Below, in pieces: positions 21,991 through 32,770 of a stretch of DNA of 64,000 nt. Origin of the DNA: Misgurnus anguillicaudatus (taxonomy: Eukaryota > Chordata > Actinopteri > Cypriniformes > Cobitidae). The stretch spans positions 12,033,001 through 12,097,000 of the forward strand of contig NC_073359.2 of the NCBI RefSeq assembly GCF_027580225.2. The letters run 5' to 3'. The notes beneath the pieces are model-generated. The model saw nothing but the letters and a program-made list of their open reading frames with translations, ran no database searches and was not told the origin of the DNA. Within the stretch, counting starts at the first letter, position 1; every line of letters begins with the position of its first letter. A program made the position numbers and the translations under genes.

Positions 21991-22986
21991 ACAGTATGTG
22001 GTTGCTAGGGTGTTGGTGGTGACCAGGGCATTGCTATTTCATTATTAAAGTGTTCAAAGTAGTTTTTAGCAGGGTATTACTGTCAGTGGTTGCTAGGGCG
22101 TTGTGGGTGGTTGCCAGGGTATTGCTATACAGTTGCTAAAATGTTTTCAGAAGTTTTATCATGTTGATACTGTACAGTATGTGGTTTTTACCGTAGGGTG
22201 TTGTGGGTGGTTGCCAGTGCATTGCTATATGGTGGCTAAGATGTTTTGAGTAGTGTTAGCATGTTGATACTGTACAGTACGCAGTTTCTACCATAGGGTG
22301 TTGTGGGTGGTTGCCAGGGCATTGCTATATGGTTGCTAAGATGTTTGCGGAGTTTTAGCATGTTGATACTAAAGTATGTGTTTGCTAGGGTGTTGTGGGT
22401 GGTGGCCAGGAAATTGCTTTGTAGTAATAAAAGTAGTTTTTTAGCAGGGTAATACTGTCTTTGGTTGCTAGGGTACTGTGGGTGGTTGCCAGGGCATTGC
22501 TATATGGTTGCTTAGATGTTTATTGTTGTTTTAGCATGCTGATACTGTACAGTATGTGGTTTCTACCGTAGGGTGTTGTGGGTGGTTGGCAGGTAATTGG
22601 TATATGTATGCTAAAATTTATTTTTATGTAGTTTTAACATGTTGATACTGTACAGTATGTGGTTGCTAGGGTGTTGTGGGTGGTTGTCAGGGCATTTTCT
22701 ATACAGTTGTTAAGATGTTTTGAGTAGTTTTCAGTATGTTGAGACTGTACATGGTTGCTAGGGTGTGGTGGGTGGTCAACAGGACATTAAAATGCGGTTA
22801 TTAAAAAGCTCAAAGTAGTTTTTAGCAGGTTAATACTCCCTGTAGTTGCTAGGGTGTTGTGGGTGGTTGTAAGGGCATTTCTCTATGGCTGCTAAGATGT
22901 TTTGAGTAGTTTTAGCATGCTGATATTGTACAGTATGTGGTTGCTAGGGTGTTGTGGCTGGTTGCCAGGATATTGCTATGCGGTAA

Positions 22987-23096
22987 TTAAAGGAGTAGTC
23001 CAATTTAAAGATGAGGCCCATTGACTTACCATAGTATTTTTATTTCCTACTATGAAAAGTTAATGGGCCCATCTTTAAAGTGGACTACTCCTTTAA
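22987..23096. mobile_element. Family C foldback, 110 bp, TTAA-flanked
   Basis: TTAA (22987-22990), aggagtagtccaatttaaag on the left; ctttaaagtggactactcct then TTAA (23093-23096) on the right. gatgaggcccattgactta and its counterpart pair almost to the centre. It lies in a minisatellite monomer whose intact copies read attaaag at this position, so the empty site is known. Confidence 0.92.
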
Positions 23097-23350
23097 CTCG
23101 TTCGCCGCCATTGACAAGATATCTCGTCAATCAAGAGAAAACGCTTCCCTTCCAATGACGAGTCTTTCCGGGTTTCCGCAATACCCCTATTATCCACTTC
23201 CGCAACTTTTTAAACCCGGAAGTATTGCCCTATGACAAGCGGCGGCATGTCCGTGTCTGTTTTAAAGATCGCTCTGTTGTGAAAATCATGAAAAACACTG
23301 GCGCTTGCTGGCAACTTTAAAAAAAAAAACGCTGGCGGCGAAAGAGTTAA
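23093..23350. mobile_element. Family D foldback, short, TTAA-flanked
   Basis: It begins at the same TTAA that ends the family C element: ctcgttcgccgccattgaca. It ends aaaaaaaacgctggcggcga, aagag, TTAA (23347-23350). The minisatellite monomer resumes immediately (agtgtttaaactag). The frame in the interior has no coding meaning. Confidence 0.9.
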
Positions 23351-23960
23351 AGTGTTTAAACTAGTTTTTAGCAGGTTAATTCTGTCAGTGGTTGCTAGGG
23401 TGTTTTGGCTGGTTGCCATGGCATTGCTTTACGGTTGCTAAGATGTTTGTATATTTTTAGCATGTTGATACGGTACAGTATGTGGTTGCTATGGTGTTGT
23501 GGGTGGTTGCCAGGACATTGCTATATAGTTACTAAAATGTTTTGAGTAATTTTCGCATGTTAATTTGTGGTTGCAAGAGTTTTGTGTGTGGTTGCCAATG
23601 TATTGCTATACGGTTGCTTAGATGTTTTGAGTGGTTTTAGCTGATGATAATGTATGTGGTTGCTAGGGTGTTGTGTGTGATTGGCAGGGCATTGTTATGT
23701 GGTTGCTAAGATGTTCTTATTATTTTTTGCATTTTGATATGTGGTTGCTAGGTTGTTTGATTAGCCATCAGGGCATTGTTACGGTATATGGTTGCTAAGT
23801 TGTTTAAAGTAGTTCTTCTGTCTTCTGGGGTTGCTACTGGGTTTTGTGGATCGTTGCCAGGGTGTTGCTGTGTGGTTGCTTAAGCTCTCCAAGTAGTTTT
23901 AGCATACTTATATTTGGTTGCTAGGGTGTTCTGAACAGTTGCTAGGTAATGCCAAATTGG

Positions 23961-25977
23961 TCCATGTCAAAAGAAAAAAATTTCAAAACACTATGTTCTG
24001 GTGTGTATTCTTGATATGTCTCAAATCTTCTTGTCTTTAATTTTAGTAAGTTTATGTTTTATCATTTGCAAGATGGTCATTTTAAGTATTAGGTAATAAA
24101 AAGGAATGGCACACCATTTTAAACAGACACAAATAGTATTAACATGTAATATTATTTCTAAAATGTAATTTGTTAGTTTGCAGGACCTTTCAGGAGATTT
24201 ACACTTTCCTTTATTATACAGTATTGTACAAAGTTCTTAGAAAATGTAATTTAATTTAGGTTTAAGAGAGACTGCTGGTTCCTGCAATTGCTCAAGTGTA
24301 AGAAGAGCTCACACTAAATACTTTACACTTTAGCTTATAATTTGCGTGTTTTTTATGTGCATACATATTTCCTGTATTTACTTGTATTCAAATAAAGAGA
24401 CTGATAAATAATAAATATAGTATGGTCATTATACCATTGCAAAAAAAAAAAAATGTAATGGTGGCATTGTAGCTTAATACTTTTGCACAGTATAATAAGT
24501 TCAGATACATTTTAATCTCAAAACTAGATATTTCTTTAAAATCAGTGTTGTGTTTAATTTGGTGGTTTTTAGGTTGTTGTTTTGAATAGCCTAATAATTT
24601 ATCCGTTGATTGTAGTTCCCTCTCTCACCACAACACGGCAGTATTCATACACATCACCTGCAGAAGTGCAATTTCCTGAAAGACAGAACAACAATACAAG
24701 TCTATCCCAAACCAGATCTCATATTTCTTACATTATGTCCAACATCGCAATATTCCCTAAATTATATTAGTGCATATATAGTGCATCTGTGTCCTGTCTG
24801 AGGCCCAGCGAGATACAGGCAATGTGAAACGTCCATCACTTTTTAACGTCCCCCACAGGAGTACACATACGTTCACGGTCAACCTTGAAGTTAAATCACT
24901 GTCACTGTCCCATGATTCTCAGCTGAATCTCAGGGGTGAACCCAATTTTATAAAAGAAACCGAATGCTCCACAGAGCCCCACCTGGATTGTGATGGACAG
25001 AGGCAGCACTGGAACGGCATGCGCGCCGAGCTTCCCGAGGGCTGTTTAGTGGGAAAGGCCATGATTGGAATTCATAATGAGCTCCAGACCTGCAAGAATG
25101 CTGGACCTCTGTTTCACTTTCTCCCCTTTCCACACTTTGTCTTAGAGTACCTGCCCTATAAGGTAGTCCTGTCAGGTGCTGCATGGATATGCTTGGCTAG
25201 TCTGGAACAATTGGAATTGCAGATGGGTTTGAGAAAGATTCACAGTTTGACAGACTGATATCCCCGCAGAAATTCAAGATCCACTCACAAACAGTAAATA
25301 GATTTATAAGTAAAAAAAAAAATAAAAACGTACAGCCAGTGTAATATAAAGTGCTATATCAGATAAGATCTTGCCATTTTGGTTAGCTATTTAGATAAAA
25401 TAAAAAATAAATCACATTTACAAAAGTTACTTAACATTGTCTTTAAGGTGTGTGCATATTTGTGCATGGTTTAAGGTTGGGCATACTAGGAATATTTCAT
25501 GAATCCACCTCTCTCCAGATCAGACGTTTGGAGCTATACAGGAGATAAATTGTATTTCATAATGATTTCCATGTGGCTGCGTTTTAACTGCCTCCAATGG
25601 GCCGGCGGGTTGCTCTGTAGGTTTACTGTGAGGCTTAATATATTCTTAGTAATGTTTCCACTAACTTGTTGCACAAGAAGCAATTTATTGAAAACTCGAA
25701 ATCCATTTAGTCTCTACAAAACAGGTGGCAGCTCAAATTAACCGAGGTCTAAAGCCCTGTACACCAGCAGTATGAATAATGTTCATTTAAAGAGATTTTT
25801 AGGTCAGCCTGCTGAACGCTGGTGTGTCATAATGGAAAAGTTGCTTAGAACAGCCTTAAAAAGTTTAAATACATCTAAATGGAGATTTTTATTTAGTTTG
25901 CAATGCTGTAATTTTTTTTATCTGTAAGTTGGACAGTTCGATTGAAGAAGCACTATAAACAAAAAAGTTTAAACTTT
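23961..25977. other. Mostly unique, no gene recognised
   Basis: 24000-24780 is AT-rich (13-base A run near 24441). 24780-25260 is GC-richer and holds the 144-residue frame listed separately. 25260-25977 is AT-rich. No repeat ends are recognised. Confidence 0.35.
24824..25258 (+). other. 144-residue open frame, unassigned
   Basis: The longest plus-strand frame outside repeats. The translation begins MKRPSLFNVPHRS and contains a hydrophobic stretch (FVLEYLPYKVVLSGAAW). I recognise no domain. The DNA around 25000-25110 has ggaattcataatgagctcc, a homeodomain-like core, and low repeat content. It may be conserved non-coding DNA rather than an exon. No obvious splice signals frame it. Confidence 0.25.
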
Positions 25978-26347
25978 ATGGCCCAGTTTTAGATAAGACT
26001 TAGAATAATCCAGGACTATGCCTAAATTAGTTTAAATTAAAGGAAAACACCACGTTTTTTAATATTTTACTATGTTCTTAGCTCAACTTAGACGAATTAA
26101 TACATACCAATCTTTTTTCAATGCGTGCATTTAATCTTTGTACAGCGCGGCGTAAATGTGTTAGCATTTAGCCTAGCCCCATTCATTCCTTAGGATCCAA
26201 ACAGGGACGAATTTAGAAGCCATCAAACACTTGCGTGTTTTCCCTATTTAAAGACTGTTACATGAGTAGTTACACGAATAAGTATGGTGGCACAAAATAA
26301 AGCGTGGCGATTTTTTTAAGGGGATAAAAAATGAGAACTATATTGTT

Positions 26348-26402
26348 AGTTTGCAGCACTTCGACCTCGTTACTGCGTGTCGAGGTCGAAGTGCTGCAAA
26401 CT
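26348..26402. repeat. Centre hairpin of family G foldback
   Basis: agtttgcagcacttcgacct and its exact complement flank a 10-nt loop around ttactgcgtg. Outer arms (gataaaaaatgagaactata and complement) extend the stem to about 26325-26445. Confidence 0.85.
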
Positions 26403-26513
26403 AAGTGCTCTTCCGCCATGCAATATAGTTCTCATTTTTTATCCGCTTAAAAAATTGCCACTTTTTTTGCCAAATAGTGGCTGGTGGCTTCTAACTTCAT
26501 CTCTGTTTGGATC

Positions 26514-26751
26514 CTAATGCTGCGTTTACACTAGCCGCGGTAGAGGCGTCAAGCGCGAGTGATTTCAATGTTAAGTCAATGTGAAGACGCGTTGACGCGG
26601 GTATGGAAGTCTCGTGGCGCGGATGAGGCGTTTTGCATGGCACGGTAGACGCAATTCTGCCTCATTCGTGCGTCTATTTCGCGCGAATGGCACGAATTGA
26701 GCGTCTGTCGCGGTACGCGCGAATGGTGCTTTTCATGCATTTTGCGTTTAG
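26514..26751. mobile_element. CpG-rich element inserted in family G right arm
   Basis: gctgcgtttacactagccgc, gcgtcaagcgcgagtgattt and gacgcgttgacgcggg interrupt the arm between ggatcctaa and gaatggggctagg. It resembles the CpG-rich ACACACCAAACGCG elements in style, though not in its ends. No duplication is recognised. Confidence 0.55.
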
Positions 26752-27058
26752 AAATGAATGGGGCTAGGCTAAATGCTAAACACATTCAATAGAATCTTAC
26801 TCAATAGACTAGAAAACTATGTTGGCATCAGTTGTCAGGCGTTAGCCTGGTTTAGATCGTATCTAACCAATCGATATCATCTTAGAAATATCTCAAAAAT
26901 ACCCCATATGCTGTCTGCATCAGACGCAGAAAAGCTTATCCATGCTTTTATGACCTCTAGAATAGACTATTGTAACTCGCTACTCGGGGGATGCCATGCA
27001 AATCAGGTAAACAAGCTACAGCTGGTTCAAAACGTGAACGTGAGACTTCAAACAGAAA

Positions 27059-27273
27059 GCTGCATCCTCCGGAGGTCGCATATGCAGGCTGCATACGTCA
27101 TTAAGGTTTATTTCAGATCATTAACTGAGCATTACATTCGCAAGTCGTGAGCATATTACAACAATTTGCGATTAACTAAATTATTAGTAAACTTTATAAT
27201 TGTTAGTAGTCTCTAATAAGACAGTCTTTATGAAGTAAATGCAGTTTAAAAATGCGACCTCCGAAGGATGCAG
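27059..27273. mobile_element. Foldback nested in the L2 fragment
   Basis: gctgcatcctccggaggtcg plus cat at the left is matched by atgcgacctccgaaggatgc plus ag at the right, with one mismatch in 22 bp. The unit is 215 bp and non-coding. It interrupts the L2 sequence just after the KLQLVQN segment. Confidence 0.8.
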
Positions 27274-27279
27274 TCTTTT

Positions 27280-27400
27280 ATTTAAGAAACGGCCAGAAAA
27301 TCTCGCGAGACACACTTAATCTCGCGATACATATTTAATCTCGCGAGATCTCGTCGCACGAGATCTCGTCACACCCCTAATATATATATATAAATATATA
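27280..27400. repeat. TCTCGCGAGA-rich repeat end
   Basis: Repeated tctcgcgaga/gagatctcgt motifs (aatctcgcgagatctcgtcg, cacgagatctcgtcacaccc, then ctaat) match the end of a cyprinid hAT-like repeat as I remember it. Only one end is present. Confidence 0.45.
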
Positions 27401-27866
27401 TTAATTCCTCCCATTGGGTTTTTGTCCTTCTAGGAGTATTTCCCATTGGGTTTTTTCCTAGGGGTTTTTTTCGTCCCAGGGAGAGTCAGCCAACTTTGGC
27501 TTAAATTAGCACTTTACTGTATACGTTAAATTATTAATATGCTCGCTTGTATGGTTTAACCTTAGCCGCTATCTCTACTTCTTATATTATCTATTGATTT
27601 TCGGTGTTCTCCTCTACATCTTCTCATGTAAAGCTGCTTTGCAACAATTAACACTTGTGAAAAGCGCTATATAAATAAAATTGAATTGAATTGAATTGAA
27701 ATTCACAATGTGCTATACAAAGATTAAGTGCATGCATTAAAAAAGATAAGTATGTATTAATTTGTTTAAGTTGAGGTAAGAACATAGTAAAATATAAAAA
27801 AACTGTGGTGTTTTTAGTCTGGGACTAGATTTAAGCCATGTCTGTGAAACCAGGCTTATATGTTAT

Positions 27867-28702
27867 AAATATAATTAAATGTGATTAATTATATGCTATG
27901 TTACCGTGTTTGCATTCAGCTGTCCCAACATACAGTATACAGCCCTGAGTTATAGTGATCCTTTTTTTATTATATTATTATTGCTTCATGGTTTTCTCTT
28001 TGTTATTCTTGGTGTATATTAAAATACTTACTAGTAATATCTGCGTCAAGCATGTTGGATTAGATTACTCCCTGTGAGGCGCTTTATACTTTTAATACTG
28101 TGTATAATAAATGTGACTCCATTCATGAACAGTTTTTTCACCCGAAACATTTACAATGCAAGAATGTAACAATACCAAGTTATTACCACTAACACCCTTT
28201 CCTGTGCAGACTTTTGTAGACAGTCTAGACTGAAATGATTTTTTCAAGTATACTACATCAATGTGTGGTACCAACATGGGTTTTTTCCGCTCCAAGCAAG
28301 CCTGTGCATGCCAAGAATGACCTCATCGAGGCTATGTTTCGCGCAGCCGTGCATATCAGCATGTGCAGTATTGCAGCTGTACTTCATAGAATAATATAAA
28401 AATATTTGTCTGACACTTTTTAGTACAATTAATAAATTACCCAAAGAATAGCCCTATACCTGTATTTTAAATTTTAAAATACTTGAGAATTACAGCTATG
28501 GTTTAAGAGTTTTTTGGGTGACATGCAAACACACAAACAAAGTATCTGGATACTACAGTTGCAAAAGTTGTTAATTACAAATTGTTATTAATTGATTAAT
28601 CTTATTAATTATTTATTAATTATTATTCATGTTATTAGTATTTTTATTTTTAAATACAAATTTTATTTGTATAAAATTTTTAATTTTATTATATTTTTTT
28701 TC
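27867..28702. other. No gene seen
   Basis: AT-rich; the short minus-strand frames have no motifs. Confidence 0.4.
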
Positions 28703-28912
28703 AGTGGTTCTGAACAATATGTGATGAAAAAATAATACAAGTCATCATGAAATATCAAAGCTTATTATTTCAAGAACATGTTTAATTATTTTGAGATAAT
28801 ATCTCGTTATTTAATTTTAAGGCATAAAATTTCAAGATATTTTAAATAAAATATACTGTATCTTAAAATAATTTTCAAGATCTTTTTTCATCACATGTTT
28901 TAGAAACACTGT
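28703..28912. mobile_element. Foldback with CAGTGGTTCT and GTGATGAAAAAA arms
   Basis: Left cagtggttctgaacaatatg plus tgatgaaaaaa; right ttttttcatcacatgtttta plus gaaacactg. After one gap the ends pair as hAT-style CAGTG termini. A clear 8-bp duplication is not visible in the T-rich flank. Confidence 0.65.
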
Positions 28913-29695
28913 AATTATTATTGGAGATTAAATGAAATTCTTGACTGTCATTTTACCCGTCACCTGTCTATTCTAATATCTGTGAGATTTTCCTGCTCAT
29001 ATTTTAGGAAAGTAGAGAAGGGGAACTATGCTTAAAAAAGCTTAAACACACAGTCCAAAATATGGACTGCGGCCTGTTATTTGTAGACCGCTGAGAGGTT
29101 TTGAAGTCACCGCTGTGTCTTGCGTAGACAGTGCTATCATGTATCAGACAGTGCAGCGATTTCATCAGAATTAATCGGTGGGGCGCATAAAAGAGTCCAA
29201 ATGTCTCTCAGCGCCTGTGAGGTGCGCGCCCAGACCGCTGTGGTTCACGCCAGAGTGAACGCATCGAGCATAAACAAGGCTTTAGTCCATTTCTTTAACT
29301 CCATCTTTGTGGAATTAGCTAATGATTTAACTTTTACCGCATTCCGGGTCGTACTTTATGTTAATGTTATGTTTGTAATTACGTTTTCATCAGCATTTTC
29401 CTAATGCATCAATCTGTAAACCAATTTAGCTCTTGGCGCCATGAGAACCTTTTGGCAATCACAGCATTTTAAACTTGTTTACCTCTGTACCACTGCTAAA
29501 TGTTTACAATTGGTCCGCTTTCTTTTAAATCAGTCTTTGTGCTTGACTGGGACAGATAACTTTGAGGTACGCAGACTGTTTTCACCCAGAAGTATGGGGA
29601 ATGTTGTAAATGGGGTTAGAAAGCTTCAATGTTTTTTTTTTACGCTAGAAAAGCATTTTATTGTGTTTCACAAAAGCACCTCCTTTTCATAACAG
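28913..29695. other. Unassigned sequence upstream of exon candidate
   Basis: 28990-29290 is less AT-rich (gcctgtgaggtgcgcgccca). Frames of 83-94 residues lack known motifs. No repeat boundaries are certain. Confidence 0.3.
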
Positions 29696-29877
29696 CCATT
29701 CCAGAATTCAATGGAGAGCAATGGAAAGGCTTTAATTCTGGTAATTTAATCATACATGGGCCGGGTGACCCGCGTTCCTTAGATGTTCCTGGAGGATTCA
29801 GAACTGTGGTGTTGGTGGGACCTGATACAGCTGAATACACAAAGCAAAAAGACATTCTCATAAAACACGGCCATTAA
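29696..29877 (+). other. Candidate terminal coding exon, unassigned
   Basis: A pyrimidine-rich run and cataacag (to 29695) form a plausible splice acceptor. The following frame codes for IPEFNGEQWKGF, GNLIIHGPGDPRSLDV, PGGFRTVVLVGPDTAEY and TKQKDILIKHGH, then TAA at 29875-29877. Codon choice and amino-acid mix look like real protein, unlike other frames here. ATTAAA, a weak polyadenylation signal, overlaps the stop. I cannot name the protein, and no upstream exon is visible, so it could also be a pseudo-exon. If real, the gene runs left to right and its earlier exons lie farther upstream. Confidence 0.3.
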
Positions 29878-30879
29878 AGATGTCCAGAATTGCAGTCTGA
29901 TTGCGCGGTTTCACGGTTTTGTGAGCCGTGTCTCTGGGTCACGCTCAAGGCAGATGTGTAAATGGGTGTTAGTTAAAAAGTTAGGCAGTTCTTGAAAATC
30001 AAGGCTTTAGAAAGACTTGCTTAGTTTTACTGAATAATGTGCAGTACCATACATGCTGCTATTTACACATTTACAAGCAATAGCAAATGTGCATTTCTTC
30101 ATTATAATGTAAAAATAATTATTGATACATCAATGGTACATATTATGACCTTTTTAAAGGGTACTGCCCCAGAATTTTTTTTTTTTTGACAATTTTTTTC
30201 TGACACTGTACCTTGTTGTCTAATGTGACTGCCACCCAGTTATCATCTAGGAGACAAAACAACTATTTACATTCATTTTAATTTAGAGGAAATTTGTCTC
30301 AATGTTTAACCTTTGCAGAATAGATAGGAGTTATAAAATTAGCATTTTTTTAACATTTATTTTTATATTATTTATTAAATTATTCAAATTTAAATTTGCA
30401 CTTCATGAATGTTCTCATATTTGACAGACCCCAAAGGTTAACTAGCATCAGACACATTTAGGAGATCAAGGTTATCTGTGATGTTTGGAGGGCTGAATTT
30501 AAAGTATTCAGGGTAGTGTGGGGTAAACCCAGATATAAGGTCTCTGCATGCAAGCCATGTGTTTTCTGCTTGTAGGCTTTTATTCAAGCGGTTGCCATAC
30601 AAAATACAATTTCTGCGGAAAAGCACTTGTCAGATTATCCTGAGGTGATGTAATTGGTCCTGTCTGTTGTTGTGGAACATTTTAGTTTTGGTTTTAGTTT
30701 CTCCATAATCCCCAGCACATCAAACCCAAAAACAGACTATGCATTGTCTGTAATGTATTGTATTTGAGCACACATGTTTCTCTAACCATGGCCACTTTTA
30801 GCCTCCTTAAAACCTGTTTAAGACTCTTGTGTAAATTTGTTCAAGACAAAAGAACAGCACATACAGCTCTGTTCTGTTC
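29878..30879. other. No gene; one GGTAC-type repeat remnant
   Basis: 30110-30215 holds aatggtacatattatgacct, aagggtactgccccagaatt and actgtaccttg, a decayed member of the GGTAC-motif repeat. The rest is AT-rich without signal. Confidence 0.4.
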
Positions 30880-31391
30880 TATATCTATTCTACATCAACT
30901 TCTTAATTGCTTTCTATTCTATTCTATATCCATTTCTATTTAATTCTATTTATTTCTATAATGTTTTCTATTCTATTTTATTCTATTGTATTCTATACTG
31001 ATTTCTAAATCGATGTCTATATTGGTTTCTATTCTATTCGATATCATTTGCTATCCTATTCTATATCAACCTTTAAACCGAGTTCTATACCGACTTCTGT
31101 CTCATTCTACATCGGTGTCTGTACCGATTCCAAACCTAAACCGATTTCTATTCTATACTGATTTCTATATCAATTTCTATTCTACTCTATATTGATTTCT
31201 AAATCAATATCTAAATTGATTTCTATTCTATATTGATTTCTAAATCGATGTCTATATCGGTTTCTATTCTATACTGATTGCTATCCTTTTCTTTAATGCT
31301 CTTTAAATTGAGTTCTATATCGATTTATGTTTTATTCTATAACGATTCTATATCGATTTCTATATAAATTTCTACTCTATCTTATATATAC

Positions 31392-31479
<88 letters not shown>
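31392..31479. repeat. (GATA)n microsatellite, about 22 units
   Basis: 88 bp of pure gata tetranucleotides, embedded in the TTCTAT tract. Pure arrays of this length are normally length-polymorphic. Confidence 0.97.
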
Positions 31480-31489
31480 TATATTACAT

Positions 31490-31702
31490 TACACTGTAAA
31501 AAATGTCTGTAGAAATTACAGTATTAATGGGTATTAATGGCAACTAGCTGCCAGTAACTTACTGTAGATTTTACATTTATGTTATTTACTGGCAACATTT
31601 TGTTCAAAGTTAAATGAACATGAAACGTTTTTTTTTACTTTATCTTCTACAGTAAGTTGCTGGCAACCAGCTGCAAAATTACAGCAATTTTTTTAGAGTG
31701 TA
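31490..31702. mobile_element. TACACTGTAAAAAATG-ended foldback in satellite
   Basis: tacactgtaaaaaatgtctg at 31490 is mirrored by gcaatttttttagagtgta ending at 31702. Internal arms ggcaactagctgccagtaac, ttactgtaga and tctacagtaagttgctggca pair. The borders are TA. It inserted in the satellite tract, between (GATA)n and a short (TATTA)n. Confidence 0.85.
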
Positions 31703-31911
31703 TATTATATTATATTATATTATATTATATTTCTATTCTATATCAGTTTCTATTCTACTCTATACCGAGTTCTAAATCGATATCTGAAGTGATTTCTATT
31801 CTACTTTATTCTATTCTATATTGATTTCTAAATCGATGTCTGTACCGGTTTCCAAACTTATACAGATGTCTATTCTATACCGATTTCTATATCAATTTCT
31901 ATATCAATTTC

Positions 31912-31995
31912 TATTATATTATATTATATTATATTATATTATATTATATTATATTATATTATATTATATTATATTATATTATATTATATTATATA
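31912..31995. repeat. (TATTA)n pentanucleotide array
   Basis: About 16 pentamers without interruption. A shorter run of the same unit lies at 31701-31730 beside the foldback. Confidence 0.95.
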
Positions 31996-32559
31996 TCTAT
32001 TCTATATCGATTTATATTCTACTCTTTATCAATTCTACTTCTAAATCGATATCTAAATTGATTTCTATTCTATATTGATTTCTAAATCGATGTCTATATC
32101 GGTTTCTATTCTATATTGGTTGCTATCATATTCTATACTGTTCTTTAAATCGAGTTCTATAGCGATTTCAGTTATATTCTACATCGGTGTTTGTACCGAT
32201 TCCAAACCCACTTCTATTATATTCTATCTTGATTTCTATTCTACACCGATTTCTATTCGATACCGAATTCTATTCAATCATATAGCGATTTTTAAAAAAC
32301 GATTTCTATTCTATAGCGCTTTCTCAATCGATTTCTATTTTATTCTAATCTATATCGATTTGTATTTTATGTGTTACATCAGAGAAGAATAAACCATGGT
32401 ATGTCTAAAGCAACAAATGCATTTTTCACAATAGATGTGTTGTGGGCATGATATTTTGAACTATTTGACAAAAATACATGGCAGTAATTTCTCAGTCCTT
32501 TCCAGTATTTTCTGTATCATAAATACATAGACCAATTATAAAACAGTTCACTTTTGGTT

Positions 32560-32770
32560 TTAAATGTTTTTTTTTTGAAATCCAGGCTAAAGTCTCATAA
32601 TCTAATGATAAGATAAGGGGAATTAAAGTTGGATTTCACATGATTTTCTATCTTTGACATGACCTTACTCAGTCAATATTAAAGATATCAAGGTTATATT
32701 TTCACACAATGATCTTCACATTATGATGTTATGTAGAAAACAGTAAAACACAAAAAATAACTTTAGCTGA
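32560..32770. mobile_element. TGTGACCC-family remnant, copy 2
   Basis: gaaatccaggctaaagtctc, gacatgaccttactcagtca, atattaaagatatcaaggtt and ttagctgagtcaca follow the order of 54007-54228. The left terminus is lost; the right end retains gtcaca. Confidence 0.65.

Larger units (their letters stand above)
20765..23960. repeat. 100-bp minisatellite, TTGCTAGGGTGTTGTGGGTGG type
   Basis: About 30 imperfect monomers, each containing ggttgccagggcattgctat, ggttgctaagatgtttt and gtagttttagcatgttgata. In the centre the period is exactly 100 bp. Monomers become shorter and more divergent at both edges, the usual pattern when unequal exchange works mainly on the middle. A second monomer type (attaaagtgttcaaagtagt) recurs at about 21150, 22045 and 22800. 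Two transposons interrupt it at 22987-23350. Confidence 0.95.
26783..27702 (+). mobile_element. L2-type LINE fragment, internally deleted
   Basis: The plus-strand frame from about 26788 encodes LLNRLENYVGIS, ALAWFRSYLTNRY and then SASDAEKLIHAF, SRIDYCNSLLGG, KLQLVQN. These are the hallmark reverse-transcriptase and following segments of L2/CR1-clade LINEs. The two blocks are normally far apart, so there is an internal deletion near 26880. The 3' part (27400-27702) has gtaaagctgctttgcaacaa, aaaagcgctatataaataaa and a (TTGAA)n tail, the L2 3' end. 27059-27400 holds later insertions. Dead copy. Confidence 0.8.
26037..27812. mobile_element. Family G foldback (AGGAAAACACCAC), interrupted
   Basis: TTAA at 26037-26040, then aggaaaacaccacgtttttt. 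The left arm runs through atattttactatgttcttag, aattaatacataccaatc and tagcctagccccattcattc. The complementary arm is in pieces: gaatggggctaggctaaatg at 26757-26776, and then gattaagtgcatgcatta, atgtattaatttgtttaag and aacatagtaaaatat at 27722-27798. The gap in the right arm is filled by two insertions. The palindrome centre is at about 26375. Confidence 0.8.
25978..27866. mobile_element. GTTTCCC-family foldback split by nested insertions
   Basis: The left piece (tccaggactatgcctaaatt at 26010) and right piece (gtctgggactagatttaagc, then catgtctgtgaaaccaggc to 27855) are the two arms of the element seen intact at 18710-18936. Everything between about 26037 and 27812 was inserted later. Confidence 0.6.
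30880..32390. repeat. Degenerate TTCTAT/ATCGATTTCTAT satellite tract
   Basis: About 1.5 kb built from variants of ttctattctatat, gatttctaaatcgatgtcta and tcggtttctattctat. Larger blocks recur: gatttctaaatcgatgtcta occurs at about 30998, 31234, 31822 and 32077, with partly conserved surroundings. That points to a longer ancestral unit. It is interrupted by (GATA)n, a small transposon and (TATTA)n. The Ser-Ile-Ser frames are artefacts. Confidence 0.9.

Noticed and set aside
20765..23960. Regularly spaced repeats suggesting a CRISPR array
   Set aside because: Units are contiguous 100-bp tandem copies without unique spacers, in vertebrate-type DNA. It is a minisatellite.
26773..27150. Functional 125-residue protein
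   Set aside because: It is an internally deleted L2 reverse-transcriptase fragment, cut by a foldback after residue 95 or so.
30758..32392. Several Ser/Ile/Tyr-rich frames
   Set aside because: They are translations of the TTCTAT satellite and its pentamer arrays.
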